64,000 bases of DNA, from assembly GCA_963696675.1 (NCBI GenBank), contig CAVOLM010000012.1, forward strand, positions 1 through 64,000. Reading direction: 5' to 3'. The translations under genes were made by a program, and so were the position numbers. The DNA comes from DATBVX01 sp963696675 (lineage in GTDB: Bacteria; Pseudomonadota; Gammaproteobacteria; Steroidobacterales; Steroidobacteraceae). Positions 27,671 through 38,322 of this stretch are shown one piece after another (the stretch's first letter is position 1; every line of letters starts with the position of its first letter). The notes under the pieces were generated by a model, which saw only the letters and a program-made list of their open reading frames with translations, did not search any database and was not told the origin of the DNA.

Positions 27671-28548
27671 CGACCGTTACCGTTGCGGCCACGCAGATGG
27701 CCTGTTCCTGGGATCGTGACGCGAACGTTGCGAGAGCGGAGAAACTGGTACGCGAAGCGGCGAGCCAAGGCGCGAACGTCATCCTGCTGCAGGAGCTGTT
27801 CGAGACGCCTTATTTCTGCAAAGACCACAACCCGAAATACTTCGATCTGGCGCGAGCCATCGACGGACATCCGACCGTGGCGCGGTTCGTGAAGATTGCG
27901 AAGGAACTCCAGGTCGTCCTGCCGCTGAGCGTGTTCGAGCGCGCCAACAACGCGTACTACAACACGCTGGTGATGGTCGATGCCGACGGCCAGGTCCTCG
28001 GCGCCTATCGCAAGTCCCACATTCCGGAAGGCCCGGGTTATCACGAGAAATTCTATTTCTCCCCCGGCGACACCGGATTCAAGGTCTGGCCGACGCGCTT
28101 CGGCACGCTCGGGGTCGCGGTGTGCTGGGACCAGTGGTTCCCGGAAGGCGCTCGCGCGATGGCTCTGCTGGGCGCGGAACTGCTTTTCTACCCGACTGCG
28201 ATCGGCTCAGAGCCGCAGGATACGAGTATCGACTCGAAGGATCACTGGCAACGCACGATGCAAGGTCACGCGGCGGCCAACCTGATGCCGTTGATCGCTT
28301 CGAATCGCATCGGCGATGAGCAGGGTGAGCGGTTCTCCATGACCTTCTACGGGTCATCGTTCATCGCCGACCACACGGGTGCCATCGTGCGACAAGCGGA
28401 CCGGAACTCGGAGCAGGTCATCACCGCATCTTTCGATCTCGAAGCGATCCGCGGCTATCGTCGTGCCTGGGGCCTGTTCCGCGATCGTCGCCCAGATCTC
28501 TACGGACCGCTCACCACGCTCGATGGCGCATCCGGCGATCCGCGCTGA
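27667..28548 (+). CDS. aguB: N-carbamoylputrescine amidase
   Basis: Hydrolyses N-carbamoylputrescine to putrescine, carbon dioxide and ammonia, in the agmatine route. 293 residues, intact. Nitrilase triad: Glu in VILLQELFETPYFCKD, Lys in GAYRKSHIPEGPGY, Cys in GVAVCWDQWFPEGAR. ATG 27,667 overlaps the puuC stop. Its partner AguA is at 61,959-63,075, 33 kb away. GTG of rlmKL follows the stop by 2 bp. Confidence 0.95.
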   Translation: MTTVTVAATQMACSWDRDANVARAEKLVREAASQGANVILLQELFETPYFCKDHNPKYFDLARAIDGHPTVARFVKIAKELQVVLPLSVFERANNAYYNTLVMVDADGQVLGAYRKSHIPEGPGYHEKFYFSPGDTGFKVWPTRFGTLGVAVCWDQWFPEGARAMALLGAELLFYPTAIGSEPQDTSIDSKDHWQRTMQGHAAANLMPLIASNRIGDEQGERFSMTFYGSSFIADHTGAIVRQADRNSEQVITASFDLEAIRGYRRAWGLFRDRRPDLYGPLTTLDGASGDPR

Positions 28549-28550
28549 TC

Positions 28551-30753
28551 GTGTCGACTTTCACCTTCTACGCCTCGGCACCGCGAGGCCTCGCCGACCT
28601 GCTCGCTGAGGAGTTGCGGCAACTGCAGGCCTTGGACGTCGCAGAACGCGGCGCCGGCGTCAGCTTTCGCGGCACGCTCGAGGCCGGCTATCGCGCCTGC
28701 CTGTGGTCACGGATCGCGAGCCGCGTGCTGCTCGAGATCGGGCAGTTCGAGGCTGACACGACGGATGCCCTCTACGCAGGCGTGCGCCAGGTCGATTGGC
28801 GGGAGCATCTGGCGCCAGAGGCAACGATTGCGTGCGAATTCACGGCCATCGATTCCGCGATCGATCATTCGCATTTCGCGGCGCTGCGCATCAAGGATGC
28901 AATCGTCGATCAGCTGCGCGAGCACACGGGCTCGCGACCGACGGTGGACACCGATCAGCCTGATCTGCGCATCCACGTGCATGCTCAACGGCGCCACATG
29001 ACCGTGAGCATCGATCTCGCCGGCGAAAGCCTGCATCAGCGTGCGTATCGGGTGCGCGGTGTCGCCGCGCCACTGAAGGAAAATCTGGCAGCAGGGATCC
29101 TGATGCGTGCCGGGTGGCTGCCGATTGCCAAGGAGGGCGGCGCGTTTCTTGATCCGATGTGCGGCTCCGGCACGCTGCCGATCGAAGCGGCCCTGATCGC
29201 ATGCGACGCCGCACCGGGACTGCTGCGCGGGCGATTCGGGTTTCAGGGGTGGCGCCAGCATGACCCCGCGCTCTGGACGGCAATACGTTCTGAAGCCGAT
29301 GAGCGACGTCGCGCAGCAGAGCCAGCGGCGCCGCTGCGCGGCTTCGATCACGATCCGAAGGCTGTACGAGTCGCACTGGAAAACCTGGAGCGCGCCGGCC
29401 TGCGCGGCATTGTGCATGTCGAGCGTCGTGAGCTGGCGCAGATCGATCGCGGCGGCAGCGAACGTGGGTTGTTGTGTGTCAATCCGCCGTACGGAGAACG
29501 GCTGGGTTCGGGGTCCGACCTGGAAGCGCTTTACGCGCAGCTCGGTGAGCGGTTGCGCGAGGAGTTTGTAGGCTGGCGGGCCGCGATCCTGACCGGCAAT
29601 CCGCAGCTCGGCCATGCCGTTGGCATCCGTGCCAGCAGATCGCACACCCTGTGGAACGGCGCGCTCGAGTGCCGCCTGCTGCGCTTCGACATCGAGCCGC
29701 GTCAATTCAGGGCCGAACGCGAGCACTCGGGCGCGGTCCTGCGCGATGCGCAGGCGGCACGCTCGCGGCCCGGCGCTGCGATGTTCGCCAACCGGATCAG
29801 GAAGAACCTGCGCGAGCTCGAGACCTGGGCGCGCGAGCAGGGCATCCAGTGCTACCGCGTGTACGACGCGGACATGCCGGAATATGCGTTCGCCATCGAC
29901 CTCTACCAGGGCGGAGGAGCGCTGGCTCAACGTGCAGGAGTACCAGGCACCGCGCACGGTCGATGCGCTGGCCGCGCGCACCCGCCGTGATGAGGCGTTG
30001 TCAGTGCTGCCCGAAATGTTCGCGCTCGACCTCGATCATATCCACATGCGAACGCGGCGCCGCACGAAGCGCGGCGAGCAGTACGAAAAGCGCACGGACG
30101 TCGGTGAATTTCATGCGGTCGGTGAGGGCGGACTGAAGTTCCTGGTCAATTTCACGGATTATCTCGACACCGGATTGTTTCTCGATCATCGACCGACGCG
30201 GGCACTGATCCGCGAGCGCTCTGCCGGGCGACGCTTCCTGAATCTGTTCTGCTACACGGGGAGCGCAACGGTCTACGCGATCGCGGGCGGTGCACGCAGC
30301 ACGACCAGCGTCGATCTCTCGAATACCTACCTGGAATGGGCGCGTCGGAACCTGGAACTGAATGGTCAGTCCGGCAAGCAGCATCAACTCATTCGCGCCG
30401 ATTGCCTTGCGTGGCTCGATGAGCAGGTCGCCCTTGGCGAACGGGGCCCGCGTTACGGGCTGGTATTCCTCGACCCGCCCACGTTCTCCAACTCCAAGCG
30501 CATGAGCGAACTGCTCGACGTGCAGCGCGACCACGTGCAGCTCATCAGTCACGCCGCCGCGCTGTTGACGCCCGATGGCGAGCTCATCTTTTCGACCAAC
30601 TTCGAGCGCTTCCGGATCGACCAGCCGGCACTGGCGCAGTTCGAGGTGCAGGACATCACGGCCGCGACCGTGCCCCACGATTTCGCGCGTAACCCGCGCA
30701 TTCACCAATGCTTCAGGATTCGCAGCGCCCGCGGGCCCGCGTCTCAGCGATGA
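28551..30753 (+). CDS. rlmL: Bifunctional 23S rRNA methyltransferase RlmKL (one frameshift)
   Basis: Makes m2G2445 and m7G2069 in 23S rRNA (E. coli numbering). About 733 residues from GTG 28,551. Domain order: THUMP region, first Rossmann methyltransferase with FLDPMCGSGTLPIEAALIA and the catalytic NPPYGERLG, then the second with NLFCYTGSATVYAIAGGA and FLDPPTFSNSKRM. A +1 shift near 29,915 falls between the two halves, separating FAIDLYQG from ERWLNVQEYQAPRT, so each methyltransferase half is individually intact. The fused form is typical of Gammaproteobacteria. The last 10 bp overlap the convergent DUF2721 gene. Confidence 0.92.
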
Positions 30754-31181
30754 GTGCCGATCCTGAGTGATGCGGTCGCCAGGAACACCTCGCGCAGGAA
30801 GATCAGCAGCGCCACGATGAAACTCAGCATTGCGATGATGAAGAGCGAGGCAATGGGCACGGCCAGCTTGATCGTGGTGAACGAGCTGACGAACAACGCC
30901 ACCACGACCAGCGAAACGAGCAGTGCGCAGATGGTGCACAGGGTAATGGCGCGATTCATGAGGTGAGCGCGTCGCCCAAGTACGCGCAGGTCTTCCTGCA
31001 GCGCGGGCAATTCCGTGGGCTGAGTCTGTGCGGCAGTCTTCTCAACCGTTCGTGCCCGGTCGACCACTCGCGCCAGGCGGTTGGTCAGCACCGTGAGCAT
31101 GATGCCGACGCCCGACAGCAGGAAGACCGGTGCGACCGCAAGCTGGATGACATGCGCGACAGGCGTGATCTCGGTTGCCAT
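30744..31181 (-). CDS. DUF2721 family membrane protein
   Basis: 145 residues, intact. Three hydrophobic segments: VIQLAVAPVFLLSGVGIML, CTICALLVSLVVVALFVSS and SLFIIAMLSFIVALLIFLRE, with a conserved basic loop NRLARVVDRARTVEK. This matches DUF2721, a small inner-membrane family of unknown function. Convergent with rlmKL, overlapping it by 10 bp. Confidence 0.82.
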   Translation of the reverse strand: MATEITPVAHVIQLAVAPVFLLSGVGIMLTVLTNRLARVVDRARTVEKTAAQTQPTELPALQEDLRVLGRRAHLMNRAITLCTICALLVSLVVVALFVSSFTTIKLAVPIASLFIIAMLSFIVALLIFLREVFLATASLRIGTHR

Positions 31182-31237
31182 GCGGGCTCCTGTAGTTCGC
31201 GCCGATTCTACGTCATGCCGTTTGTGCGGTGCTTCCT

Positions 31238-32525
31238 CTACAGCAGATCGCGCAGCCGGTAGTAGAGCATCGCCAGCACCAGGGCCGGCCGGCGCAGCGC
31301 CTGTCCGCCGGGAAACTCCCGGTGCGGGATACGGGCGAACACGTCGAAGCGTTCGGCGGTTCCAGCGACGGCTTCAGCGACGAGCTTGCCGGCAATTCCC
31401 GTGAGCGCGATGCCGTGACCCGAGAACCCCTGCAGGAAGTAGACGTTCGGCGCCAGGCGGCCGAAGTGCGGCGCGCGATTCAGCGTGATGTCGACGTGGC
31501 CTCCCCAGGCATACTCAATCCTGACGTCTGCGAGCTGCGGAAACACCTTGAGCATGCGCGCGCGCGTGGCTCTTGCCGTACCGAGCCGGATCGAACCCCG
31601 AATAGCTCACGCGCCCGCCGAACAGCAGGCGGTGATCGGCAGAGCGGCGAAAGTAGTCCAGGACCCAGTTCATGTCGGAGACCGCCATGTTGTTGGCGAT
31701 CAACGCTTGCGCGCGCTCGGCCCCCAGCGGCTCGGTCGCGATGATGTACGTGGCGACACCGATGATCTTGCGATCCAGCTCCGGTGCGGTGCCGTCCAGG
31801 CTCGGTGTTGCCGCAGAGGACGAGATGGCGGCAACGCACAGCGCCGTCGCTGGTGGTGACTCGCACCGGGCTTCCATGTCTCGAAGCGCAAGGCACGGGT
31901 ATTTTCGAAGATGCGCACGCCCTGGCGTTCGGCGGCTGCAGCCAGACCCAGCGTGTAGTTGAGCGGGTGCAGATGTCCGCTGTTCGAGTCATACAACCCC
32001 GCGATGTAGCGCTCGGTCTGCAAGCGTTCACGCAGCTCCACCTGCTCGAACAGGCGCAGTGAGCGATAGCCGTACGTCCGTTCGAGTTCGATGGCCTGAT
32101 CGATCAGTTCTTCGCGATGCCGCGGTTTGATCGCGGCCTGTAGCTGACCGTCGACCCAGTCGCAATCGATCTGGTGGCGCGAGATCAGCGTGCGCATCAG
32201 TGCCAGACCTTCGACGCTGATGTCCCAGAGCGCGCGTGCGTCCTCGCGGCCGACGAGGGCGGCGATCTTCTCCTGTCCGCAGGCGAATCCTGGCAGGGCC
32301 TGGGCGCCGCTGCGCCCTGAGGCGCCCCAGCCAATGCGCTCTGCCTTCGAGCAGCACGACCTGGTAGCCGCGCTCCGCCAGGTGCAGGGCGCTCGAGCAG
32401 CCGGCGATACCGGCCCCCACGACACACACGTCGCACTCGAGCGATCCACGCAGGGGCGGGTGGGCCCCCGCTGCGCGCGCGGTCGCCGAGTAATAAGAGT
32501 GGATATGATCCTCGAGCCGAGGCAT
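31238..32525 (-). CDS. puuB: Gamma-glutamylputrescine oxidase (four frameshifts)
   Basis: FAD-dependent oxidase of the DadA type, making gamma-glutamyl-aminobutyraldehyde and hydrogen peroxide. About 428 residues from ATG 32,525 (MPRLEDHIHSYYSATA). FAD-binding CDVCVVGAGIAGCSSALHLA is at the N-terminus, then ERIGWGASGRSGAQ, QIDCDWVDGQLQAAIK, IIGVATYIIATEPLG, FGRLAPNVYFLQGFSGHGI and IPHREFPGGQALRRP, all parallel to E. coli PuuB. +1 shifts lie near 32,340, 31,870, 31,800 and 31,570. It is divergent from puuD-puuA, a sensible arrangement for a shared regulator. Confidence 0.87.
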
Positions 32526-32711
32526 GTGTTTAAGATTCTGTAATAGTGAGGGGTACTTGACTTGCGCGAGGATAGCGGGGCGTGGGGCCCGGGCCAACGC
32601 TACACCCCTGCGCCGTGCGCCTAAGCCTTGGAATCTCTGCAAACTTTCTTCCCTCCGCCTAGTTAAGTCTCACGAGCGGCGCGGATGTGGTCTAATGCGA
32701 CGTCTTTGAAC

Positions 32712-32743
32712 GCCCGCGGCTCTCGCGGGCTGTTTAATATAAT
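32712..32743 (+). promoter_or_regulatory. Hairpin and TATAAT box just before puuD
   Basis: GCCCGCG-GCTCT-CGCGGGC (32,712-32,730) is a perfect 7-bp hairpin followed by TGTTTAATATAATTAAC. A perfect TATAAT at 32,738-32,743 ends only 4 bp before the puuD ATG, and no Shine-Dalgarno is visible. Either the message is nearly leaderless, or the AT run is a leader and the hairpin an attenuator. No good -35 is seen 17 bp upstream. Confidence 0.4.
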
Positions 32744-32747
32744 TAAC

Positions 32748-33509
32748 ATGCGCGCAGCAAAGCCCTTCATCGGCATACCCGCTGATCGTCGCCTGCTCGG
32801 CAAGCATTGGTTTCATGCGGTCGGCGAAAAGTACATCGAGGCCGTCGTCGCGGCGGCCGACGCGATACCGGTGCTGATTCCGGCGCTGGGCGACGGCGCT
32901 GGACCTCGACGCGCGTGCTGCAGCGTTTCGACGGCCTGCTGCTGACGGGCAGCCCGTCCAATGTCGAACCACACCATTACCAGGGGCCGGCCAGTGAGCC
33001 GGGAACACTGCACGACCCACATCGCGATGCGACGACGTTGCCGCTGATTCCCGCAGCCGTGGCCGCCGGTCTGCCGGTGCTGGCAGTCTGTCGCGGCTTT
33101 CAGGAAATGAACGTCGCCTTCGGCGGCACGCTCTGGCAGAAGACTGCACGAGGTGCCGGGCCTCGACGATCACCGCGAGGACGAGGAGCAGCCGCTCGAT
33201 GTCCAGTACGGCCCGGCCCACGAGGTCGTGCTCGAACCCGGCGGACTGCTGCGCGAGCTGGCGGGCCAGGAGCGCATCCGCGTCAATTCGCTGCACTCGC
33301 AGGGCGTGCAGACGGCTCGGCCAGGGCCTCGATGTCGAAGCGCGCGCGCCGGATGGCGTGATCGAGGCATTTCGCGTGCATGACTGCGCCGCGCTTCGCG
33401 CTCGCGGTGCAGTGGCATCCGGAGTGGAAGGTCATGAGCAATCCATTCTCACGCGCGCTGTTCGCCGCGTTCGGCGCGGCGAGTCGCCGGCGCCTCGAGG
33501 AACAGATAG
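32748..33509 (+). CDS. puuD: Gamma-glutamyl-GABA hydrolase (about six frameshifts)
   Basis: Class I glutamine-amidotransferase-like hydrolase releasing GABA and glutamate. Motifs: FIGIPADRRLLGKHWFHAVG, FDGLLLTGSPSNVEPHHY, nucleophile Cys in GLPVLAVCRGFQEMNVAFGG, RIRVNSLHSQGV, EARAPDGVIEAFRV, and His/Glu in FALAVQWHPEWKVMSNPFS. The pieces lie in successively shifted frames, with +1 changes near 32,890, 32,915, 33,145, 33,312, 33,388 and 33,505. The end at the TAG 33,507-33,509 is the best guess (RRLEEQ, stop). puuA starts 3 bp later. This is the most heavily frameshifted gene in the window. Confidence 0.85.
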
Positions 33510-33512
33510 ATC

Positions 33513-34852
33513 ATGGCCAGCAGCATCCAGCAGTTCTTCAAGGATCACGGCATCTCGGATGTCGAGGCGATCATTCCCGACATGGCGGGCGTCGCGCGCG
33601 GCAAGATCATGCCGGCGGAGAAGTTCGCCGAAGACGAGGGCATGCGCCTGCCCGAAGGCATCTTCCTGCAGACGGTCACCGGTGAGTATCCGGAGGACGA
33701 CAGCGCCATCAGCCCGTCCGAAATCGACATCGTGCTCAAGGCCGATCCGCGGACGGTGCGCGTCGTGCCCTGGGCGGCCGAGCCGACCGCGCAGGTCATC
33801 CACGACTGCTTCTATTCCGACGGCCGCCCGGTGACGATGGCGCCGCGCTACGTGCTGCGGCACGTGCTCGAGCTGTACGCGCAGCGCGGCTGGGAGCCGG
33901 TGGTCGCGCCGGAGCTCGAGTTCTACCTGGTCGAGCCGAACATCGACTCCGACTATCCGCTGAAGCCGCCGGTGGGCCGCTCCGGCCGCCCGGAGATCGG
34001 CCGGCAGTCCTACAGCATCGCCGCGGTCAACGAGTTCGATCCGCTGTTCGACGACATCTACGCCTTCTGCGAAGCCCAGGACATCGAGATCGACACGCTG
34101 ATCCACGAGGACGGCGCGGCGCAGATGGAGATCAACCTGCTGCACGGCAATGCGCTCGACTCTCGCCGACCAGGCGTTCCTGTTCAAGCGCACGGCGCGC
34201 GAGGCGGCATTGCGCCACAAGATGTACGCGACCTTCATGGCCAAGCCCATGGCGCGCGAGCCGGGCAGCGCCATGCACATCCACCAGAGCATCGTCGACC
34301 GCAAGAGCAAGCAGAACATCTTCAGCAATCCGGACGGCACGCCGAGCCCGCTGTTCTTCTCGCACATCGCGGGCCTGCAGAAGTACCTGCCGGCGGCGAT
34401 GTCGCTGTTCGCGCCCAACGTCAATTCCTACCGCCGCATCACGCGCTACCTCTCGGCGCCGATCAACGTGCAGTGGGGCTACGACAACCGCACCGCCGGC
34501 CTGCGCGTGCCGATGTCCTCGCCCGACCGCACGCCGCGTCGAGAATCGCGTCGGCGGCGCGGATGCCAACCCCTACCTCGCGATCGCCGCCTCGCTGGCC
34601 TGCGGCTACCTGGGCATGATCGAGGGGCTGAAGCCGACCGAGCCGATCTCCGGCAGCGCCCACGACCTGCCGTTCGCCCTGCCGCGGACGCTCGATGAGT
34701 CCCTGAAGCTGCTGCGCGAGTGCAAGCCGCTGGTCGATGTCTTCAGCGAGCGCTTCGTGCGCGCCTATTCCGCCGTCAAGGAAAACGAATACGAGACTTT
34801 CTCGCAGGTCATCAGCTCCTGGGAACGGGAGCATTTGCTGCTCAACGTTTAG
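33513..34852 (+). CDS. puuA: Gamma-glutamylputrescine synthetase, glutamine-synthetase family (two frameshifts)
   Basis: ATP-dependent ligation of glutamate to putrescine, first step of the Puu pathway. About 445 residues. Motifs: DVEAIIPDMAGVARGKIMPA, VVAPELEFYLVEPN (metal Glu), GAAQMEINLLHGNAL, SAMHIHQSIVDRKSKQN, the ATP/ammonia region NSYRRITRYLSAPINVQWGY and NRTAGLRVPMSS, then NRVGGADANPYLAIAA. +1 shifts lie near 34,165 and 34,540. It follows puuD by 3 bp and precedes the potF-like gene, forming puuD-puuA-potFGHI in one direction. Confidence 0.92.
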
Positions 34853-34910
34853 TACTGTTATAAACGGCCCAATTACAACAACGTGCGGCCGCCAAATCGG
34901 AGGACTCGTC

Positions 34911-36064
34911 ATGATGAAGTTGCGACACGCCGGGCTGGGGATCCTGTGCGCGCTGGCTCTGGTAGCGTGCGGCAAGGGGGAGAAGGCCAAAGAGGCGGGC
35001 ACTGAGCCGGCAGCTTCGGCACCCGCCGCGAATACTGAAGAGAAGGTCGTCAACGTCTACAACTGGTCCGACTACATCGCGGAAGACACGATTGCCAAGT
35101 TCGAGAAGGAGACTGGCATCAAGGTCAACTACGACATGTACGACGGCAACGAGATGCTGGAGACCAAGCTGCTGGCGGGCAACTCCGGCTACGACGTCGT
35201 GGTGCCCTCGGCCTCCTTCCTCGAACGACAGATCAAGGCCGGCGTTTACCAGAAGCTCGACAAGTCGAAGCTCCCGAATCTCAAGAACATGGATCCGGAG
35301 ATCATGCAGCGCGCTGCGCTGCATGACCCGGGCAATGAGCACGCCGTCGTCTACATGTGGGGCACGACCGGCATCGGCTACAACCCGGACAAGATCGCCA
35401 AGGCGTTCCCGAACGCACCCGTCGACAGCTGGTCGCTGGTTTACGAACCGGAGAATGCCTCCAAGCTCAAGGGCTGCGGTATCGCGGTGCTCGATTCGCC
35501 GTCCGAGATCACCATCGACGGTGCTCTCGTACCTCGGCAAGGATCCGAACAGCCAGTCGCCTGAGGACCTGGCGCAGGTCGAGGCGAAGCTGCTGAAGAT
35601 CCGGCCGTACATTCGCTACATCCACTCCTCGCAGTACATCAACGATCTCGCCAACGGCGAGATCTGCGTCGCCGTCGGTTACAGCGGCGACGTACTGCAG
35701 GCGCGCGATCGGGCCGAGGAAGCGAAGAACAATGTCGACGGTGAAGTATGCCGTTCCGAAGGAAGGCACGATCATCTGGTTCGACATGATGGCGATCCCG
35801 AAGGACGCGCCGCACCCGAACAATGCGCACGCCTGGATCAACTTCATCATGAAGCCCGAGATCGTGGGCGCCATCAGCAACTTCGTGAACTACGCCAACG
35901 GCAACAAGGAGTCGTTGCCGTTCGTGAACGATGACGTCAAGAACGATCCGGGTATCTATCCGCCGCCCGAGGTGAAGGCGAAGCTGTTCCCGGACCTCGC
36001 GGAGACGCCGGAGTTCACGCGTCTGCTGACGCGCACCTGGACGCGCTTCCAGACGGGGAAGTAA
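34911..36064 (+). CDS. potF: Putrescine-binding periplasmic lipoprotein, PotF type (two frameshifts)
   Basis: Captures putrescine for PotGHI. About 383 residues. GGAGG precedes ATG 34,911 by 7 nt. Lipobox ALALVACGK makes it a lipoprotein, unlike soluble E. coli PotF. Motifs: VVNVYNWSDYIAEDTIAKFE, NEMLETKLLAGNSGYDVVVP, MWGTTGIGYNPDKI, YLGKDPNSQSPEDL, QYINDLANGEICVAVGYSGD and DPGIYPPPEVKAKLFPDL. +1 shifts lie near 35,524 and 35,740. A large nested hairpin follows before potG. Confidence 0.9.
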
Positions 36065-36079
36065 GCGACGAGAACCTGA

Positions 36080-36131
36080 GTCTCAGGCTTCGGACCGCGG
36101 GCGAGCACAGCCCGCGGCCACAGCCTGAGAC
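36080..36131 (+). repeat. Nested intercistronic hairpin between potF and potG
   Basis: The outer stem is GTCTCAGGCT (36,080-36,089) with AGCCTGAGAC (36,122-36,131), 10 bp perfect; the inner stem is CCGCGGGC (36,095-36,102) with GCCCGCGG (36,110-36,117), 8 bp perfect. There is no T tract. Placed 15 bp after the potF stop and 20 bp before potG, it probably blocks 3' decay of the binding-protein message, so that more PotF than PotGHI is made. Confidence 0.7.
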
Positions 36132-36151
36132 CGACGCCTGAGGCCTCGCGC

Positions 36152-37294
36152 ATGGCAAACTCGACGCGTTCCGAAAAGAAGATCGAGCCCTGGAACGATC
36201 CGCACGCCACGCCCTACGTGCGCATCGAGCGCATGACCAAGAAATTCGGTGATTTCATCGCCGTGCACGATGTCTCGCTGAAGATCTATCAGGGCGAGAT
36301 CTTCTGCCTGCTCGGCGGCTCGGGCTGCGGCAAGACCACGCTCCTCAGGATGCTCGCCGGTTTCGAGCTGCCCACCTCTGGAACCGTGTTCATCGACGGG
36401 GAGGACATGGCGGGGATACCGCCCTACGAACGGCCCGCGAACATGATGTTTCAGTCCTACGCGCTGTTTCCACACATGACAGTGGAAAAGAACGTCTCCT
36501 TCGGCCTGGAGCAGGAGGGCCTGCAGCGCGCCGAGATCCGCAAGCGTGTCGGCGACATGCTCGAGATCGTCAAGATGGGTCCCTACGCCAAGCGCAAGCC
36601 GCACCAGCTCTCCGGGGGACAGCGTCAGCGCGTGGCGCTGGCGCGCTCGCTCATCAAGCGGCCCAAGCTCCTGCTGCTGGATGAGCCGCTCGGGGCGCTC
36701 GACAGGAAGCTGCGCGAGCACACTCAGTTCGAGCTGGTCAACATCCAGGAGCAGCTCGGCGTGACCTTCGTGGTCGTGACGCACGATCAGGAAGAGGCGA
36801 TGACGCTGGCCTCACGCATCGGGGTGATGAACCACGGTGAGATCGTGCAGGTGGGCACGCCCACCGACATCTATGAGTACCCGAACTCGCGCTTCGTGGC
36901 GGACTTCATCGGCTCGGTGAACATGTTCGAGGGTCGCCTGATCGAGGATGAGCCGGATCACGTGCGCATCGAATCCGAGGAACTGGGCGGCACGTTCTTT
37001 ATCGATCACGGCGTGAGCTCGGCGCCCGGTGCCATTGTTTGGGTGGCGTTACGGCCAGAGAAGATCGCACTGTCGCGCGAAGCACCGCCAGGCACCGAAA
37101 ATCGAGCACGCGCTACGGTGAAAGAAATAGCTTACATGGGCGACTTGTCCATTTATCTGACACAGCTCACGAGCGGCAAGATGGTGCGCATCACCCAGCC
37201 GAACACGGTCCGGCACCCGGAGGACCGCATCACCTGGGATGAGCAGGTCTACCTGCATTGGCATCCGTCCAGCGGCGTGGTGGTCACCCAATGA
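36152..37294 (+). CDS. potG: Putrescine ABC transporter ATP-binding protein
   Basis: 380 residues, intact, cytoplasmic ATPase of the importer. Walker A LLGGSGCGKTTLLRML, Q-loop MFQSYALFPHMTVEKN, signature QLSGGQRQRVALARSL, Walker B LLLLDEPLGALDRKL, H-loop VVTHDQEEAMTLA, and a TOBE domain after about residue 300 (WVALRPEKIALSREAP). An N-terminal extension of about 25 residues before VRIERMTKKFGDF is as in PotG. potH starts 23 bp downstream. Confidence 0.94.
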   Translation: MANSTRSEKKIEPWNDPHATPYVRIERMTKKFGDFIAVHDVSLKIYQGEIFCLLGGSGCGKTTLLRMLAGFELPTSGTVFIDGEDMAGIPPYERPANMMFQSYALFPHMTVEKNVSFGLEQEGLQRAEIRKRVGDMLEIVKMGPYAKRKPHQLSGGQRQRVALARSLIKRPKLLLLDEPLGALDRKLREHTQFELVNIQEQLGVTFVVVTHDQEEAMTLASRIGVMNHGEIVQVGTPTDIYEYPNSRFVADFIGSVNMFEGRLIEDEPDHVRIESEELGGTFFIDHGVSSAPGAIVWVALRPEKIALSREAPPGTENRARATVKEIAYMGDLSIYLTQLTSGKMVRITQPNTVRHPEDRITWDEQVYLHWHPSSGVVVTQ

Positions 37295-37317
37295 TCAGGC
37301 GCTGGTGAAGGCGCTGC

Positions 37318-38322
37318 ATGGCGCGTAGCGCTTACCTCTCGCTCGGCGACCGCATCAGCTACGCGCTGGCGCAGCTGATCGAGGGTGTAACGCACAGTTC
37401 ACTGTATCTCTGGTCGCGACGCTGGCTGCGCAGTCGCGGTATTACGGGGCGCGGCTTCGTTATTGGCATTCCGTACCTCTGGTCGATCCTGTTTTTTGCG
37501 ATCCCGTTCGTCATCGTTCTGAAGATCTCCTTCTCCGAGACCCAGCTCGCGATGCCGCCGTACGCGCCGCTCATCGAGTGGCTCGGCGAGCAGGCACTGG
37601 CGATCAAGCTGCACTTCGCCAACTTCACCTTCCTCCTGAAGGATCCGCTGTACACGCGTGCATACCTGACCTCACTCGAGATCGCAGGTGTGTCGACAGT
37701 GTTCTGCCTCCTGATCGGCTACCCGATGGCCTACGGTATCGCCCGGGCTTCGCCCGAGTGGCGAAATGTCCTGCTGATGATGGTCGTGCTGCCCTTCTGG
37801 ACCTCGTTCCTGTTGCGGGTCTATGCGTGGATCGGCCTGTTGCGCAGCAACGGCGTGATCAACAACGTGCTGATGGCCCTCGGCATCATCGATCAGCCCC
37901 TGGTGATGCTGCAGACCGAGTTCGCGGTCTATATCGGCATCGTCTACTCGTATCTGCCATTCATGGTGCTGCCGCTGTACGCGAATCTCGAGAAGATGGA
38001 CCTGACGCTCCTCGAAGCGGCTGCGGATCTGGGTTGCCGGCCGACCAAGGCGTTTTTCAAGATCACGCTGCCCCTTTCGATGTCGGGCATCATCGCCGGG
38101 GCGATGCTGGTGTTCATCCCGGCCGTCGGCGAGTTCGTGATTCCGTCGCTCCTCGGCGGCCCGGACTCGCTCATGATCGGCAAGGTGCTGTGGAACGAGT
38201 TCTTCAACAATCGTGACTGGCCGGTGGCGAGCGCGGTCGCGATCGCAATGCTGCTGCTGCTGGTGGTGCCGATCATGGTGTTCCAGTATTTCCAGGGCCG
38301 GCAGATGTCGGTACATCGCTGA
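37318..38322 (+). CDS. potH: Putrescine ABC transporter permease PotH
   Basis: 334 residues, intact. Hydrophobic segments include FVIGIPYLWSILFFAIPFVI, SLEIAGVSTVFCLLIGYPMA, LLMMVVLPFWTSFLLRVYAW and AVAIAMLLLLVVPIMVF; the EAA coupling loop is LLEAAADLGCRPTKAFFKIT. The stop overlaps the potI start by one base (TGATG), giving coupled translation. Confidence 0.94.
   Translation: MARSAYLSLGDRISYALAQLIEGVTHSSLYLWSRRWLRSRGITGRGFVIGIPYLWSILFFAIPFVIVLKISFSETQLAMPPYAPLIEWLGEQALAIKLHFANFTFLLKDPLYTRAYLTSLEIAGVSTVFCLLIGYPMAYGIARASPEWRNVLLMMVVLPFWTSFLLRVYAWIGLLRSNGVINNVLMALGIIDQPLVMLQTEFAVYIGIVYSYLPFMVLPLYANLEKMDLTLLEAAADLGCRPTKAFFKITLPLSMSGIIAGAMLVFIPAVGEFVIPSLLGGPDSLMIGKVLWNEFFNNRDWPVASAVAIAMLLLLVVPIMVFQYFQGRQMSVHR

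Noticed and set aside
28707..29981. 424-codon minus-strand frame opposite rlmKL
   Set aside because: Antisense shadow with no recognisable motif; the plus strand carries both methyltransferase signatures.
2000..36000. Programmed ribosomal frameshifting as an explanation of the frame changes
   Set aside because: The shifts are too many, lie in unrelated enzymes, and show no common slippery heptamer or downstream structure.
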